Shown here: one piece after another, positions 9,540 to 18,042 of the stretch
Layout of the letters: each line of letters starts with the position of its first letter
How positions within the stretch are numbered: position 1 is the first letter of the stretch
From: Dunaliella salina
Lineage: Eukaryota > Chlorophyta > Chlorophyceae > Chlamydomonadales > Dunaliellaceae
Direction of reading: 5' to 3'
NCBI GenBank assembly: GCA_002284615.2
Contig: MU070539.1
Location: 40,424 to 68,522 of the forward strand
DNA length: 28,099 bases
Notes under the pieces: generated by a model
The model's input: only the letters and a program-made list of their open reading frames with translations
Told to the model about the DNA's origin: nothing
Databases searched by the model: none
Made by a program: the position numbers and the translations under genes

Positions 9540-10085
9540 GTCGCAACACACAGCTCTCATACAGAATATCCCCAGAATAGGTATTGGCCCCTTTCAAACC
9601 TACAAGACAAAACCAAACAATTCATGAAAAACACGAATTAGGAACAGCAAAACTCAGCACTTTCAGCTTCATAGGTTGGCAGAACCTGCTCAGGATAACC
9701 AACTCACCCCAATGCCAATTCTAAAGTCAGTCATGCTTTCTGGCATATGAAAGCTGTGACCATCAGAGAACAGACCAATGCCCTCAAATTTCGAACTGAC
9801 ACCCTATACAATGGCAAACATGCCAGATGCTTCAGTGGCCACCCTGGTCCTTCTCTTTGCCCTCTTTGTGGTACACCTGATAGCACCCCCCTACCCTGAC
9901 AAGGTAGTGCTCAGATGCACTCACCCACAGATAAACAGAATGAACATAAATTTCCACCATTAAACATTCAGCATCTGCGGTGAAGCAATCAGCAAAAGAG
10001 ACTTTGATTCAGGCGCCACAACCCTGTGTGATATCCTACCTTTTGTCAGCCAGGCCACCTCTGCCCATTCTGAGCACATCACCTG
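9540..10085 (+). pseudogene. Plus-strand RNase H C-terminal/zinc-knuckle remnant of a related LINE
   Basis: Fragments in shifting plus frames match the segment that follows RNase H in the minus-strand element. They include EKHELGTAKLSTFSFIGWQNLL near 9630-9690, then REQTNALKFRTDTLYNGKHA at about 9768-9828, an intact CPLC knuckle near 9860, an R-C-T-H-P stretch about 40 bases later in another frame, and CGEAISKRDFDSGATTLCDI near 9970-10040. The order of blocks equals that of the 13.1-15.2 kb element, but the sequence is clearly diverged, so this is a different family member. It lies head-to-head against the truncated 5' end of the 5.2-9.5 kb element. Confidence 0.65.
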
Positions 10086-10480
10086 AAAGCTAGTAAAAAA
10101 AGCAATTTTTCAGCGCTGAGCTGGTCCCATTTGGTGAAGCATGCTGTGCGCTAGGTCTGCATGTTTGCGCGCTTAGCCAGCAAAATTCACCCCCTGTGTG
10201 TCCTTACCCTCCAGCTACAACCCCAAGCCTGCAGGTGGACCCCAGGATGGTTTCTGAGTGCACTGGTGGCCACCTGACGCAAGCTGGCAGGGAGCTGTCC
10301 TGGGGGTGCTCCAAAGCCAGTCGAGAGGAGTGATGACGACTCGGAAAGGCTTTCTATTAATATTTAATGAAATTTTGGCCCTTCAGCGGAGTGTTGGGAT
10401 GGGGTCAAGTGTTTGATTTCAAAAAACTTCAAATTTTTGCGGACGGATGCAGATGTGAGGGCACAGATTTTCATTTTGTT
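10086..10480. other. No recognisable gene
   Basis: No motif-bearing frame. It probably contains further decayed 3' sequence of the preceding LINE remnant, but nothing aligns clearly by eye. Confidence 0.4.
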
Positions 10481-10491
10481 TTTGCAAGAAG

Positions 10492-10575
10492 AAGTTGTGA
10501 CAACCAGAATTCCGCGAAAGGCCTGAAATTCCGCGAAATTTGTGGCCAAGAAGCAGAATGCATCTGTCACAACTT
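10492..10575. repeat. 84-bp segment with 11-bp perfect inverted ends
   Basis: AAGTTGTGACA at 10492-10502 is the exact reverse complement of TGTCACAACTT at 10565-10575. Inside are two direct copies of AATTCCGCGAAA, 20 bases apart. It could be a small stem-loop or a miniature inverted-repeat element. No target-site duplication is obvious. Confidence 0.5.
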
Positions 10576-11220
10576 GTTAATATTATAATCAAAATTACAT
10601 TGAATTCCTCGCATGTGAGCCCACAAGCGAAAATTTGGCAGTTTTTTGCTCCAGCAACTTTGCGGAGCCCAGCAGCTCCTCCCTGGCGCCCATCTTCACA
10701 GCCCGCGGCGTCAGTGTTGATGATGACAATCCCAGGCATCGGCCAGGACAAACAGCGGGTGCGGAGATGGCCTATCGGGGCCTGGCCAAGCCTCCCAGGT
10801 TATGCGTGCTTGTCCGTGCGATGAAAATCCGACGAGCATCAGGGGTGCTCCCGACAANCCAAAATCACTTGNAATATTACCAGCAGGCTTCCCAAACACT
10901 CGCTGGTGCAGTTTGGGCCTGACTAGGGTCCTTAAAAAAATGGCCATTCCCAGGGGTGACCAAGAAGTGCANGTATGGGGCACANCTNATGNTCCTTAAT
11001 TANTAAAATATTNATAGAGAAACACCTATTGAATCAAAACATGCACTGGTGTGCCCAAATGAGAGAAATGCATGTTTTTGATGCGCAGAGCTTCACCTGA
11101 GCCACATCCAGATGCCACCAACATGCCATACAAGACCACTGACCCAAAGAAGCACCCCCCCCCCCTCAGAAGTGGGTTTGAAAGTGTCTGGCAGTATATC
11201 ACCCAAATTTGGCATAGGTT
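10576..11220. other. No clear gene; low-quality bases
   Basis: Scattered single Ns at roughly 10858-11013 mark low-confidence consensus. The open frames on both strands (for example 10540-10824 plus and 10711-10983 minus) mirror each other and show no motif. A C-run of about a dozen bases lies near 11156-11167. Confidence 0.45.
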
Positions 11221-11224
11221 GTGG

Positions 11225-11870
11225 CGGCTGACTTTGAATCTTACATCGTCTTTATAGATGCATGCAATACAGAGAGGCTATGCTCCCTGGAGATGGAAAT
11301 CTTAGTGTCCACGAAACATTCCACATTGGCTGTTTCTATCCAGACCACCACCAAATACACAGCTCAGTCGCCCTGATGGCATTATAGTTTTGCCCCTTGA
11401 AGGCAGAGACTCCACACATTACCCGCAGGATACGAATCCTAGAGATATCCACCTCATTGAGCTAGTATTTGCTCGGACACCAAATTTGAACAAACACTTC
11501 ATACTGCACAAAATCAGCACAAAAATACCGTTGAAAGCTTCCGCACAAAAATTTGTGAGCACACACACCGCAATAACAGAGTCACACTACATATCATGCT
11601 AATTGGAGTTGCTGGAAGTATCTTCAATCCCTACACTATTGATCCCCTCTGCAAACTTGGCCTAACCAAAGACAAAGCCCACAAAACTGCAAAAGAACTG
11701 CACTATCACACTGTAAAGACCCTAACCAAAATCGACATACCAAAAATGCCATCCAATTCAGCAACATGAGCAATGGGGGTTCAGAGGAGGTGGCTACGGG
11801 GCGGGCTGCGTACGGGACAGCAATGTACGCAGCTGGACGGATGGCCGACAACCTGCCGGACCCACACTAG
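11225..11870 (+). pseudogene. Restriction-like endonuclease remnant of a related LINE
   Basis: Plus-strand blocks align in order with the C-terminal endonuclease of the 13.1-15.2 kb element: FESYIVFIDACNTERL near 11235-11280, SRPDGIIVLP at 11366-11395, RDIHLIELVFARTPN at about 11443-11487, HIMLIGVAGSIFNPYT near 11593-11640 and LCKLGLTKDKAHKTAKELHY just after. The RPD motif is kept, but the E-x-K position reads E-L-V, so the catalytic Lys is lost. An open 35-codon tail from 11766 ends in LPDPH-stop at 11868-11870, and the minus-strand sister also ends in PDPH-stop. The last three blocks lie in different frames. Confidence 0.65.
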
Positions 11871-11914
11871 CTGGGCTGCTCATAGCTAGCCTTTATTGGT
11901 AAGGCTCACTGTTA

Positions 11915-11956
11915 GTGCCAGCGCTGACTGTTGGGTCTTTCCTCAATGCCCGCTGG
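11915..11956 (-). repeat. Dispersed GTGCAT-AAGGAAAGACCC motif, copy 2
   Basis: On the minus strand the block reads CCAGCGGGCATTGAGGAAAG followed by ACCCAACAGTCAGCGCTGGC. It shares nearly every base with 16026-16068 over about 42 positions. It lies about 45 bases downstream of the plus-strand endonuclease remnant, in the opposite sense. Confidence 0.65.
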
Positions 11957-12667
11957 TTGTGCCCGGCATGGATTTTTACTTTTACTTTTATATCTATTTT
12001 AGCAACCTAAGCAAATGGAGACCGAGGGAGGGGGAGGGAGGGGGGACTAGGAGATGGTCTGTTTACAGCCCGCCTCACATGATGTTACAGAACATGCTGC
12101 GATGGGCTGGTTTGCATTACATAAGTGAGTGGTTGTGGCTCTAATGCATTGGACTTCTCCGTCTGTGCACACACCTGTCTCTGTCACAATTACAATAGTT
12201 ACAGTACTGGGTCCCTAGACTCCTTGCTGATCGCTTCACCACAAATCCTAAGTGCCTGATGATAATGGTTTATACATGTGTGGCTTTGCGCACCTGAGTA
12301 TAATATAGAAGGTGATGTCAGATCCACCACATTAAGGGCGAAAGCAGGCCCAGGGTGGCCCCTGAAGCGTCTGGCACAATGGCATGCTTGTCATTGTAGA
12401 ACGTGTCTGTTTAATACCTGACGACATTGGTCTGCTCTTTGAGATTCACAGCTTTCAGGTACTAGAAAGCATTGCTGATTTTGAATTTTGCTGTGAGTGC
12501 ATGAAAAGACTTTCACAACTTTTACCAACTTGTGTACCTGTAGGTGCTGGTCATTGCCGCTTCCAGGGCATGCTCGTCGTGCATGGTTTGTTTCAATTCG
12601 TCTCAAAGGCTTGAAAAGGCCGAAAGTTAACTTTCAGGAACGTTCCTGAACGAACTTAACAAATTGC
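11957..12667. other. No recognisable gene
   Basis: A G-rich stretch near 12020-12050 and a plus-strand open frame at 12384-12614 (76 codons, Cys-containing, no known motif) are the only things of note. Confidence 0.45.
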
Positions 12668-12790
12668 CCCAAATCAGCACAAAACATCCTTTAGAGTCTA
12701 CGCACCATGACTCTTTGAGACACGTGCTGCAACAACAGAGCCACATGGCAAACTATTTTCATTGAAAATTCTGGAAATGTTCACAATTTG
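12668..12790 (+). pseudogene. Short endonuclease-region LINE fragment
   Basis: The stretch beginning AAATCAGCACAAAACATCC matches about 120 bases of 11510-11635 (AATCAGCACAAAAATACCG and following), with many substitutions and small indels. It therefore represents another copy of the same part of the endonuclease-bearing LINE. The reading frame is fully destroyed. Confidence 0.5.
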
Positions 12791-13130
12791 TGGTGGGGTA
12801 GCCGTGCGGTCTGTGCACCAATGTGCACCCCCTTTTCCTTACTTGGTGCAGGGATGGTTTTGCTGCCTATGTTGTTTCTCTTTCCTTACAATCCACAAAT
12901 AATCGACCCAGTGCATGTACATACACCCCCATGAAGGAGAAAGCACTGAGTCCTGATACCAGCACTATTCTAGAATCCTTGCTCAATTATCAGTTAAATT
13001 CATTCAGCTGCATGTGTGCCCTGTAGGGTGCTGCAAAGTTGTGGAATTCCTCTTCTGTGCAGTTCACAATCTTGACATTGTAAACCATATCATCAGGCTA
13101 GCAGGCAGTGACTTTGACTGGAGGCCTCTT
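12791..13130. other. No recognisable gene
   Basis: Unassigned sequence between two LINE remnants. It ends at the 3' terminus of the minus-strand element that begins at 13131. Confidence 0.45.
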
Positions 13131-13190
13131 GAAAAGGAAAACTACGTAGGCAGAGAAGCTCTCTCCCTACACCAACTAAGGAAAAGGAGA

Positions 13191-13216
13191 CACATTGGCT
13201 CGAAAAAGAGCCGTGT
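13191..13216 (-). other. Conserved 3' UTR stem-loop of the LINE (copy in 13.1-15.2 kb element)
   Basis: In the sense strand the sequence folds as CACA-C-GGCTC, a 6-nt T-rich loop, GAGCC-AA-TGTG. The same hairpin occurs at 14928-14954 and 16540-16566 in the other two copies of this 3' end. In R2-like and other LINEs the reverse transcriptase binds structured 3' UTR RNA, so a recognition role is plausible but inferred. Confidence 0.6.
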
Positions 13217-13249
13217 GCCCCCTCCACCACAAGTAAGAAAAAAAGAAAT

Positions 13250-14181
13250 CTAATGTGGATCTGGAGGGTTACTAGAAGCACCTGGGTCTAGAATCTGGCT
13301 GTGGGTAGCATTTTTGTTTTTAATAGCGCGGCATGTGGTGACTAGTATGTGGGCATATTGAACAGAATGGGCATGAAGTTGTTGAGCAAGCTTCGTGGCA
13401 TGCTGGTGATCCAATCCTAGTTGTTTGAATTGCTTCAGGGTCTGCTCAGTGTAAATAGTTCCACCTACACCCAGGAGAATAGGTTGAATTGTAACAGCTT
13501 TAGCGTTAATAAGTTTACAAAGGTCTGCATGCTGCTTCTTTGCTGCGTTCAACTGATGCTCTGGCCTTGTGTCTTCACAGAACTTGATTTCTACTAGGTG
13601 CACATGGCGTTCATTTGCATGAAGTTCATGGGGTTGCCTCATGCGACTAGTTCTGATGGTCCTCCGTGAGGAGCTGCGCAAAGCGTGAGGGGAATGCGTA
13701 GGAGAAACATCATTAGAAGTATGTTTGGCATTAAAAGGGGTGATCAAAACAGCATCTGGTCGACTGGAGTTGAGTCTTTTCCTCTCTGGAAGGTTACGAG
13801 GGAAGAAGTAAGCAGGTAAAGTTCTGTTTGAGGCACGTGCAGGGAGTTGGAGGTTGTGCTGAGCAAGCTTAAAATCATTCCCTATGTCTGTGTATACTAG
13901 GCCTACCCTTCCAGGGCATTTGCTGAGGGCTTTTGTAATCATTCTGCCTGCAATGTTATGGCCTTCAGTTTTCATGTTGGAGATGATATGGTTGTTGGAG
14001 GTGATATGGCCAAATGGCAGCCTGAGAGCATGTGTAGTGCGCTGTCCAAATGGTGGCAGCCTGGGAGGGGGCAAGATGGATTGGTGGACCTTTTAAAACG
14101 TACTGCATGTTTTTGGCTGTGGAGGGTGCCTGTGCGGTACTGCAGGATGGTACACTTCACGGGTACAGACATGTTGGGCAT
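13250..14181 (-). pseudogene. Zinc knuckle and restriction-like endonuclease of the LINE
   Basis: The first block (14181-13972) encodes LQYRTGTLHSQKHAVRFK, then C-P-L-P-G-C-x3-D-x3-H-x4-C, a CCHC-type knuckle. A frameshift leads into a 274-codon frame (14074-13250). There, GHNIAGRMITKALSK is followed by VYTDIG, QHNLQLP, SRPDAVLITP (Pro106-Asp107), HLVEIKFCEDTRPE (Glu162, Lys164) and ILLGVGGTIYT. A CCHC knuckle followed by P-D and E-x-K is the signature of the restriction-like (PD-(D/E)xK) endonucleases of R2/Dualen-type LINEs, which nick the target DNA. The C-terminus is NPPDPH-stop. The catalytic positions are intact here although the element is broken upstream. Confidence 0.7.
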
Positions 14182-14733
14182 ATTTCTGAAGGCATTGCTT
14201 ATTTTTTATATACTTTTGGTAACAAGTTTTGATAGTAAGAGTAGTAACCTGTTTTGGCATTGGCATATCCCAGCTAGTGTTTAAAATGCATGTGGGATTT
14301 GAGAGCATCTTGTAGATTGGGGAGATAGGTGAGGTTGTGGGCGGGTGGTGGACCTGTAGGTGCGCCTGCAGCATGCACTCTTTTTTCCTTCTTTAACCAG
14401 AAAAAATTTGTAAATGGATTTCCACCAGGACCTGCACCAGGGATCTTGGTGTCTACCACGCAGTTCTGGGCTTGCTTTGCCTGATGCTTTGCAATGGCAT
14501 CTGCACATTCATTTCCAGCGATGCCAGCATGGGACTTCACCTTGTAAATTCGAATTTTGCTATGGAAGTCTCTAATGAGAGTTGAGATCGTCTCCTTGGA
14601 TATGCCTCAGGTGTTTCTCAGGGTAAAGCAGTTGTTTACATATTTGTCCAAGAGAGGTGAGGCTGCCTGATGCAACGTCTGCATGTTTGGTAATGATACC
14701 AGCAGCAATTGCTGCCAATTCAGCTCTAGTGGT

Positions 14734-15020
14734 GAATCACCAGCGTGCCACGAAGCTTGCTCAACAACTTCATGCCCATTCTGTTCAATATGCCCACAAA
14801 CTAGTCACCACACGCTGCGCTCTTGAAGAAGAATACTTCCCACAGCCAGGTTCTAGAGCCAGGTGCTTCTAGTAACCCTCCAGATCCACATTATCATCCT
14901 CTTTTTCAAACCTTGTGGTGGAGGGGGCACACAGCTCTTTTTTGAGCCTATGTGTCTCCTCTTCCATAATTGATATAGGGAGAGTTTTTCTGCCAACGTA
15001 GTTTTTCTTTTTCTTTCTGA
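14734..15020 (+). mobile_element. Nested 287-bp 5'-truncated LINE 3' end with 4-bp TSD
   Basis: This plus-strand copy of the last ~50 codons and 3' UTR of the same LINE family encodes ATKLAQQLHAHSVQYAHKLV and ends in TAGTTTTTCTTTTTCTTTC-like sequence. It sits inside the minus-strand RNase H region, flanked by TGGT at 14730-14733 and 15021-15024. The coding sequence on either side joins exactly when the insert and one TGGT are removed. It is a textbook severely 5'-truncated LINE insertion and is younger than its host element. Confidence 0.85.
14928..14954 (+). other. Conserved 3' UTR stem-loop (nested copy)
   Basis: CACACAGCTC, T6 loop, GAGCCTATGTG. The stem and loop match the hairpins at 16540-16566 and, on the minus strand, 13191-13216. 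One stem base differs (G to A). Confidence 0.6.
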
Positions 15021-15239
15021 TGGTTTCAGTAATCCCAGCACCGTTTGGTTCTACAAAGTTTTTGCTGTCAGTGGACGGGCAGTAGACGCCTGCTCCAATT
15101 ACTTGCTTACCGTTACGGACAAGGCAGCTGCCATCTGTGTATGCCCATGTCCTCCAATCAGCAATTTTGGGAGTTAGAATAGCACTGGATTGGATGGGCA
15201 CCAAGTTTGATTCTTGGACGATCATGTGTGGATTCTTAG

Positions 15240-16025
15240 GGTGTTTGGAGACGTTTGGAGACGTCTTGTTTCTGTGACCTCTGTGACAAGTGTTATCTCT
15301 TTGGTTCGGACAATGACAGAGCAGAAAGAAAAAGGAAAGGAAAGCCTATGCATGCCAAAGCCGGTGTGCATAAGGAAAAGACCTTTCTGGCCAAAGATCA
15401 AATTGTTCGTGTAACGTATGTAAGAAAAGAAAGCAAATGCTAACTAGCTAGCTTGAAGGGACCCCACCAAGGGGTCCTCAAACCTACACTGGAAACAGCG
15501 AGCCTATACTATAGGTTAGTAATTACTGTACAACCAAAAAAAGGCGGTGCTCTGCAGCACCCAAACTGTGATATACATAATCAGAGAGCATGGGTGTGTT
15601 TTGCCGGTTAGCCAACATTGTGTACTTAGCATACTAAATGAAATTTCCTTTAGAAACACATATGCTGTTGGGGCAGCAGTCTAAAAAGAAATGATTCTAG
15701 GGCACCTTTGCAAACCAGGGAATAGCATGGAAACTGCTCAGAATGGCTTAAGATGAAACGAAGTGGGAAATATCATTGGACATCCACGACCCTCGTGTTT
15801 TCCTCAGCTGAGATTCACAATTTGTAATCTTGAAGCTTCTTTGGGGCATATCGCTGCCGTTTCCCCTGTGGTGCACCAACTTCTGCTGCAGCTGCTACCA
15901 CTGCACGCAGAATGGGACAAACATGGGGAAAAACAAAATGATGCGTCCTTTGTGTCTGATGGGGATTGTACCACATTTATAATGTTCTGTGCAATATCAA
16001 AAGTAAAAGTCTATGCTGGACACAA
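15240..16025. other. No recognisable gene
   Basis: The segment contains a short tandem GGAGACGTTT/GGAGACGTC at about 15247-15268. A plus-strand open frame at 15763-16038 (91 codons) has no motif I recognise. Confidence 0.45.
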
Positions 16026-16068
16026 CCAGCATGCATGAAGGAAAGACCCAAAAGTCAGCGCTGACACC
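16026..16068 (+). repeat. Dispersed GTGCAT-AAGGAAAGACCC motif, copy 3
   Basis: The block reads CCAGCATGCATGAAGGAAAG then ACCCAAAAGTCAGCGCTGAC. It is the plus-strand counterpart of 11915-11956, and the two are the best-matching pair of the six. Confidence 0.65.
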
Positions 16069-16287
16069 ATTAGTTTGTCCCACCAATGGAGGTGTAAGAT
16101 CAACACCAGTCTACAAGTTTTTATGTGCTGTGTTTTTTTTCACATCAGATCAGCAATGCATTGTGAAATGGCGCATAGGGGCTGTCGTGCAGCTTTGGGC
16201 CCCAATATCTTTCAGGCCTCAGCAAGCAGTTCTGCATCTCCAACTGCGCCACGCAAGGCATGAAAGTCAGCAACCCCAATTACAAGT

Positions 16288-16630
16288 GTAGGTGGAACTA
16301 TTTACACTGAGCATACCCTGAAGCAATTCAAACACCTAGGTTTGGATCACCAGCGTGCCACGAAGCTTGCTCAACAACTACATGCCCATTCTGTTCATTA
16401 TGCCCACAAACTAGTCACCATCCGCCGTGCTATCGAAAACAAGAATACTTCCCACAGCCAGGCTCTAGAGCCAGGTGCTTCAAGTAACCCTCCAGATCCA
16501 CATTAGCAATCTCTTTTTCATACCTTGTGGTGGAGGGGGCACACGGCTCTTTTTTGAGCCAATGTGTCACCTTTTCCTTAATTGATGTAGGGAGAGTTTC
16601 TCTGCCTATGTAGTTTTTCTTTTTCTTTTC
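16288..16630 (+). mobile_element. 343-bp 5'-truncated LINE 3' end with 7-bp TSD
   Basis: The element starts within the endonuclease C-terminus (VGGTIYTEHTLKQFK, then HQRATKLAQQLHAHSVHYA), continues through the 3' UTR and ends in TTTTTCTTTTTCTTTTC. TACAAGT occurs immediately before (16281-16287) and after (16631-16637), a target-site duplication; up to the last two bases could instead belong to the element's 5' end. It is closely related to the 13.1-15.2 kb and 14.73-15.02 kb copies. It lies about 150 bp past the donor end of the AT-hook exon, so probably in that gene's intron or flank. Confidence 0.85.
16540..16566 (+). other. Conserved 3' UTR stem-loop (16.3 kb copy)
   Basis: CACACGGCTC, T6 loop, GAGCCAATGTG: a 5-bp GC-rich inner stem and a 4-bp outer stem separated by a 1x2 internal loop. 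Confidence 0.6.
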
Positions 16631-16781
16631 TACAAGTCAGCAAAGCAGGGCTCCCAATCTTTACGGGGAGCTACATGCAGGGCAACATGACTGTTAAAGT
16701 CACGAGATCTTGGGCAGTAAAGATTCCCTCCGGAGCAGGGATCCCTCCTTGCAAGCGCCACAGGTACAGTGTAAAACTCAC

Positions 16782-17129
16782 CTGTACTCGTATGCTGCAC
16801 CTGGTTTTTGGGTGAGCCATGCTGCTGCTGCTTGCGAGGGCGGCCACGGCGCTGCTGGATGGGCGGCTGCTTCTGTGCAGGTCCTACGAGCCCGCCCCGT
16901 GTAGAATGCTGTTTGCGAGGGCGTCCACGACGCCGTCATATGGGCGGGTGCTGTTGCTCCTGTGCTTCTGCTGCTGCTGCTGCTGCTGCTATGGCTGCTT
17001 CTGCTTTCCTCCTTCGAAACGCTTGTCTGTCTGCATTTTGACGCCTGCGCTTCAGCAAGGCTGCTGTCCTCCCATTTGGCTTATCATTGCGTTCTTTGAT
17101 GCGCTGTTGGTTGGACTTAACTATGAGCG
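16782..17129 (-). pseudogene. Exon encoding two AT-hooks, with an in-frame TGA
   Basis: On the minus strand a candidate acceptor CTGCAG (17135-17130) and a strong donor ACAG-GTGAGT (donor G at 16781) bound a frame that is open except for one TGA in ...HPPI-stop-RRRGRPRKQ. It encodes a basic helix (KRRRQNADRQAFRRRKAEAA, with an N-x7-R spacing like a bZIP basic region), an Ala-rich helix from a GCA run, and two AT-hooks (RRRGRPRKQ and QRRGRPRKQ) about 25 residues apart. AT-hooks bind the minor groove of AT-rich DNA, suggesting a chromatin protein. The codons at the two hooks are closely similar, so one was duplicated from the other; the TGA lies where the second copy has a sense codon. It may be a pseudogene or a consensus error. 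Partner exons were not found. Confidence 0.5.
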
Positions 17130-17594
17130 CTGCAGGGTGCCACCCGATTCAAATTTGAAGGCAGCTGATGTTGTACACTGACTTGAAAGGGGTTGAGAGG
17201 GGTATGGAATATAATCTATCGATGCATACGTACCAAGTACTTATGGGCCGTGCCTCACCGCGGATTAACGGCCTGAGGCGTCAATCCAGCCCAATTCGGT
17301 CCAAAAATGCGCCCGACAAGATTATTTCAATCTTTAATTTCTCTAGCAGAAGAAAAGAATTGCATCTAAGTTCTCTCAGGGAGTGGGTACAATCAAAAAC
17401 TTTGCTTGTGCAGAGCTAAGAGAACTTGAAAGCAAATATTACTTACACACACAAAAGTTTCGGTGAGGTTTGAGAGCTGTTGAGTGTTAGCTAAAGTGTG
17501 AGTCCGGACCGTAATACCAAAAAACAGGCATTAAAGTCCACTTTTGCATGAGGATAGGGAAAGGGTATAGAGCATCAGGCTTGACTCGGTCGCA
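17130..17594. other. Intergenic, upstream of the synthase gene
   Basis: No coding signal. This stretch separates the divergently oriented AT-hook exon (minus) and dihydrodipicolinate synthase (plus), so it should contain the synthase promoter. No TATA-type box is convincing. An in-frame TAG at 17568-17570 precedes the synthase start codon. Confidence 0.4.
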
Positions 17595-17985
17595 ATGATG
17601 ATGCGCTTGCACAGCCATTCCCAGGCCTCCACCTCCTGCCCTAACCATTGCCCCAGAGGAGTCAGCCAGCAGCAGAACAGGTATGGATACATCTAAGGAT
17701 GACCCAGCATTGCTTGCGCTTCCATCGCTGACGCAAGCACTCGATANNNNNNNNNNNNNNNNNNNNNNNNNNNNNNNNNNNNNNNNNNNNNNNNNNNNNN
17801 NNNNNNNNNNNNNNNNNNNNNNNNNNNNNNNNNNNNNNNNNNNNNNNNNNNNNNNNNNNNNNNNNNNNNNNNNNNNNNNNNNNNNNNNNNNNNNNNNNNN
17901 NNNNNNNNNNNNNNNNNNNNNNNNNNNNNNNNNNNNNNNNNNNNNNNNNNNNNNNNNNNNNNNNNNNNNNNNNNNNNNNNNNNNN

Positions 17986-18042
<57 letters not shown>

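Larger units (their letters stand above)
14274..15225 (-). pseudogene. RNase H domain of the LINE, interrupted by a nested insertion
   Basis: The domain starts with ILTPKIADWRTWAYTDGS (first Asp) and GAGVYCPSTDSK at 15225-15040. It breaks after GAGITET at 15021-15024 and resumes at 14733 with TRAELAAIAAGI (Glu). It continues through HADVASGSLTSLGQI and, after a frameshift, RIYKVKSHAGIAGNECADA (final Asp region, around 14480-14545). It then runs to a stop near 14274 that separates it from the zinc-knuckle block. The usual T-D-S-A motif reads A-D-V-A. Removing the inserted 287 bp and one TGGT copy restores the frame across the junction, which confirms the insertion. Confidence 0.75.
13131..15235 (-). 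mobile_element. 5'-truncated RNase H/endonuclease LINE
   Basis: Minus-strand element running from about 15235 down to 13131. Its blocks are RNase H (15225 to 14274, interrupted), zinc knuckle (about 14070-14130), restriction-like endonuclease (14074-13250) and a 3' UTR of about 120 bp ending in a pyrimidine-rich tail (TAGTTTTCCTTTTC in the sense strand). The UTR is shared with the short copies at 14734-15020 and 16288-16630. A later plus-sense copy of the same family's 3' end inserted into its RNase H region. Reverse transcriptase and everything upstream are missing, as expected from 5' truncation during target-primed reverse transcription. Confidence 0.8.

Noticed and set aside
16819..17181. 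Plus-strand frame rich in Leu and Cys runs, considered as a membrane protein
   Set aside because: The Leu/Cys runs are the antisense of the GCA (Ala) run and AT-hook codons on the minus strand, which make better sense.
17683..17746. ATG at 17683 as the synthase start
   Set aside because: It lies inside the intron. The ATG at 17595 with a GTATGG donor at 17681 gives the correct splice phase and a transit-peptide-like N-terminus.
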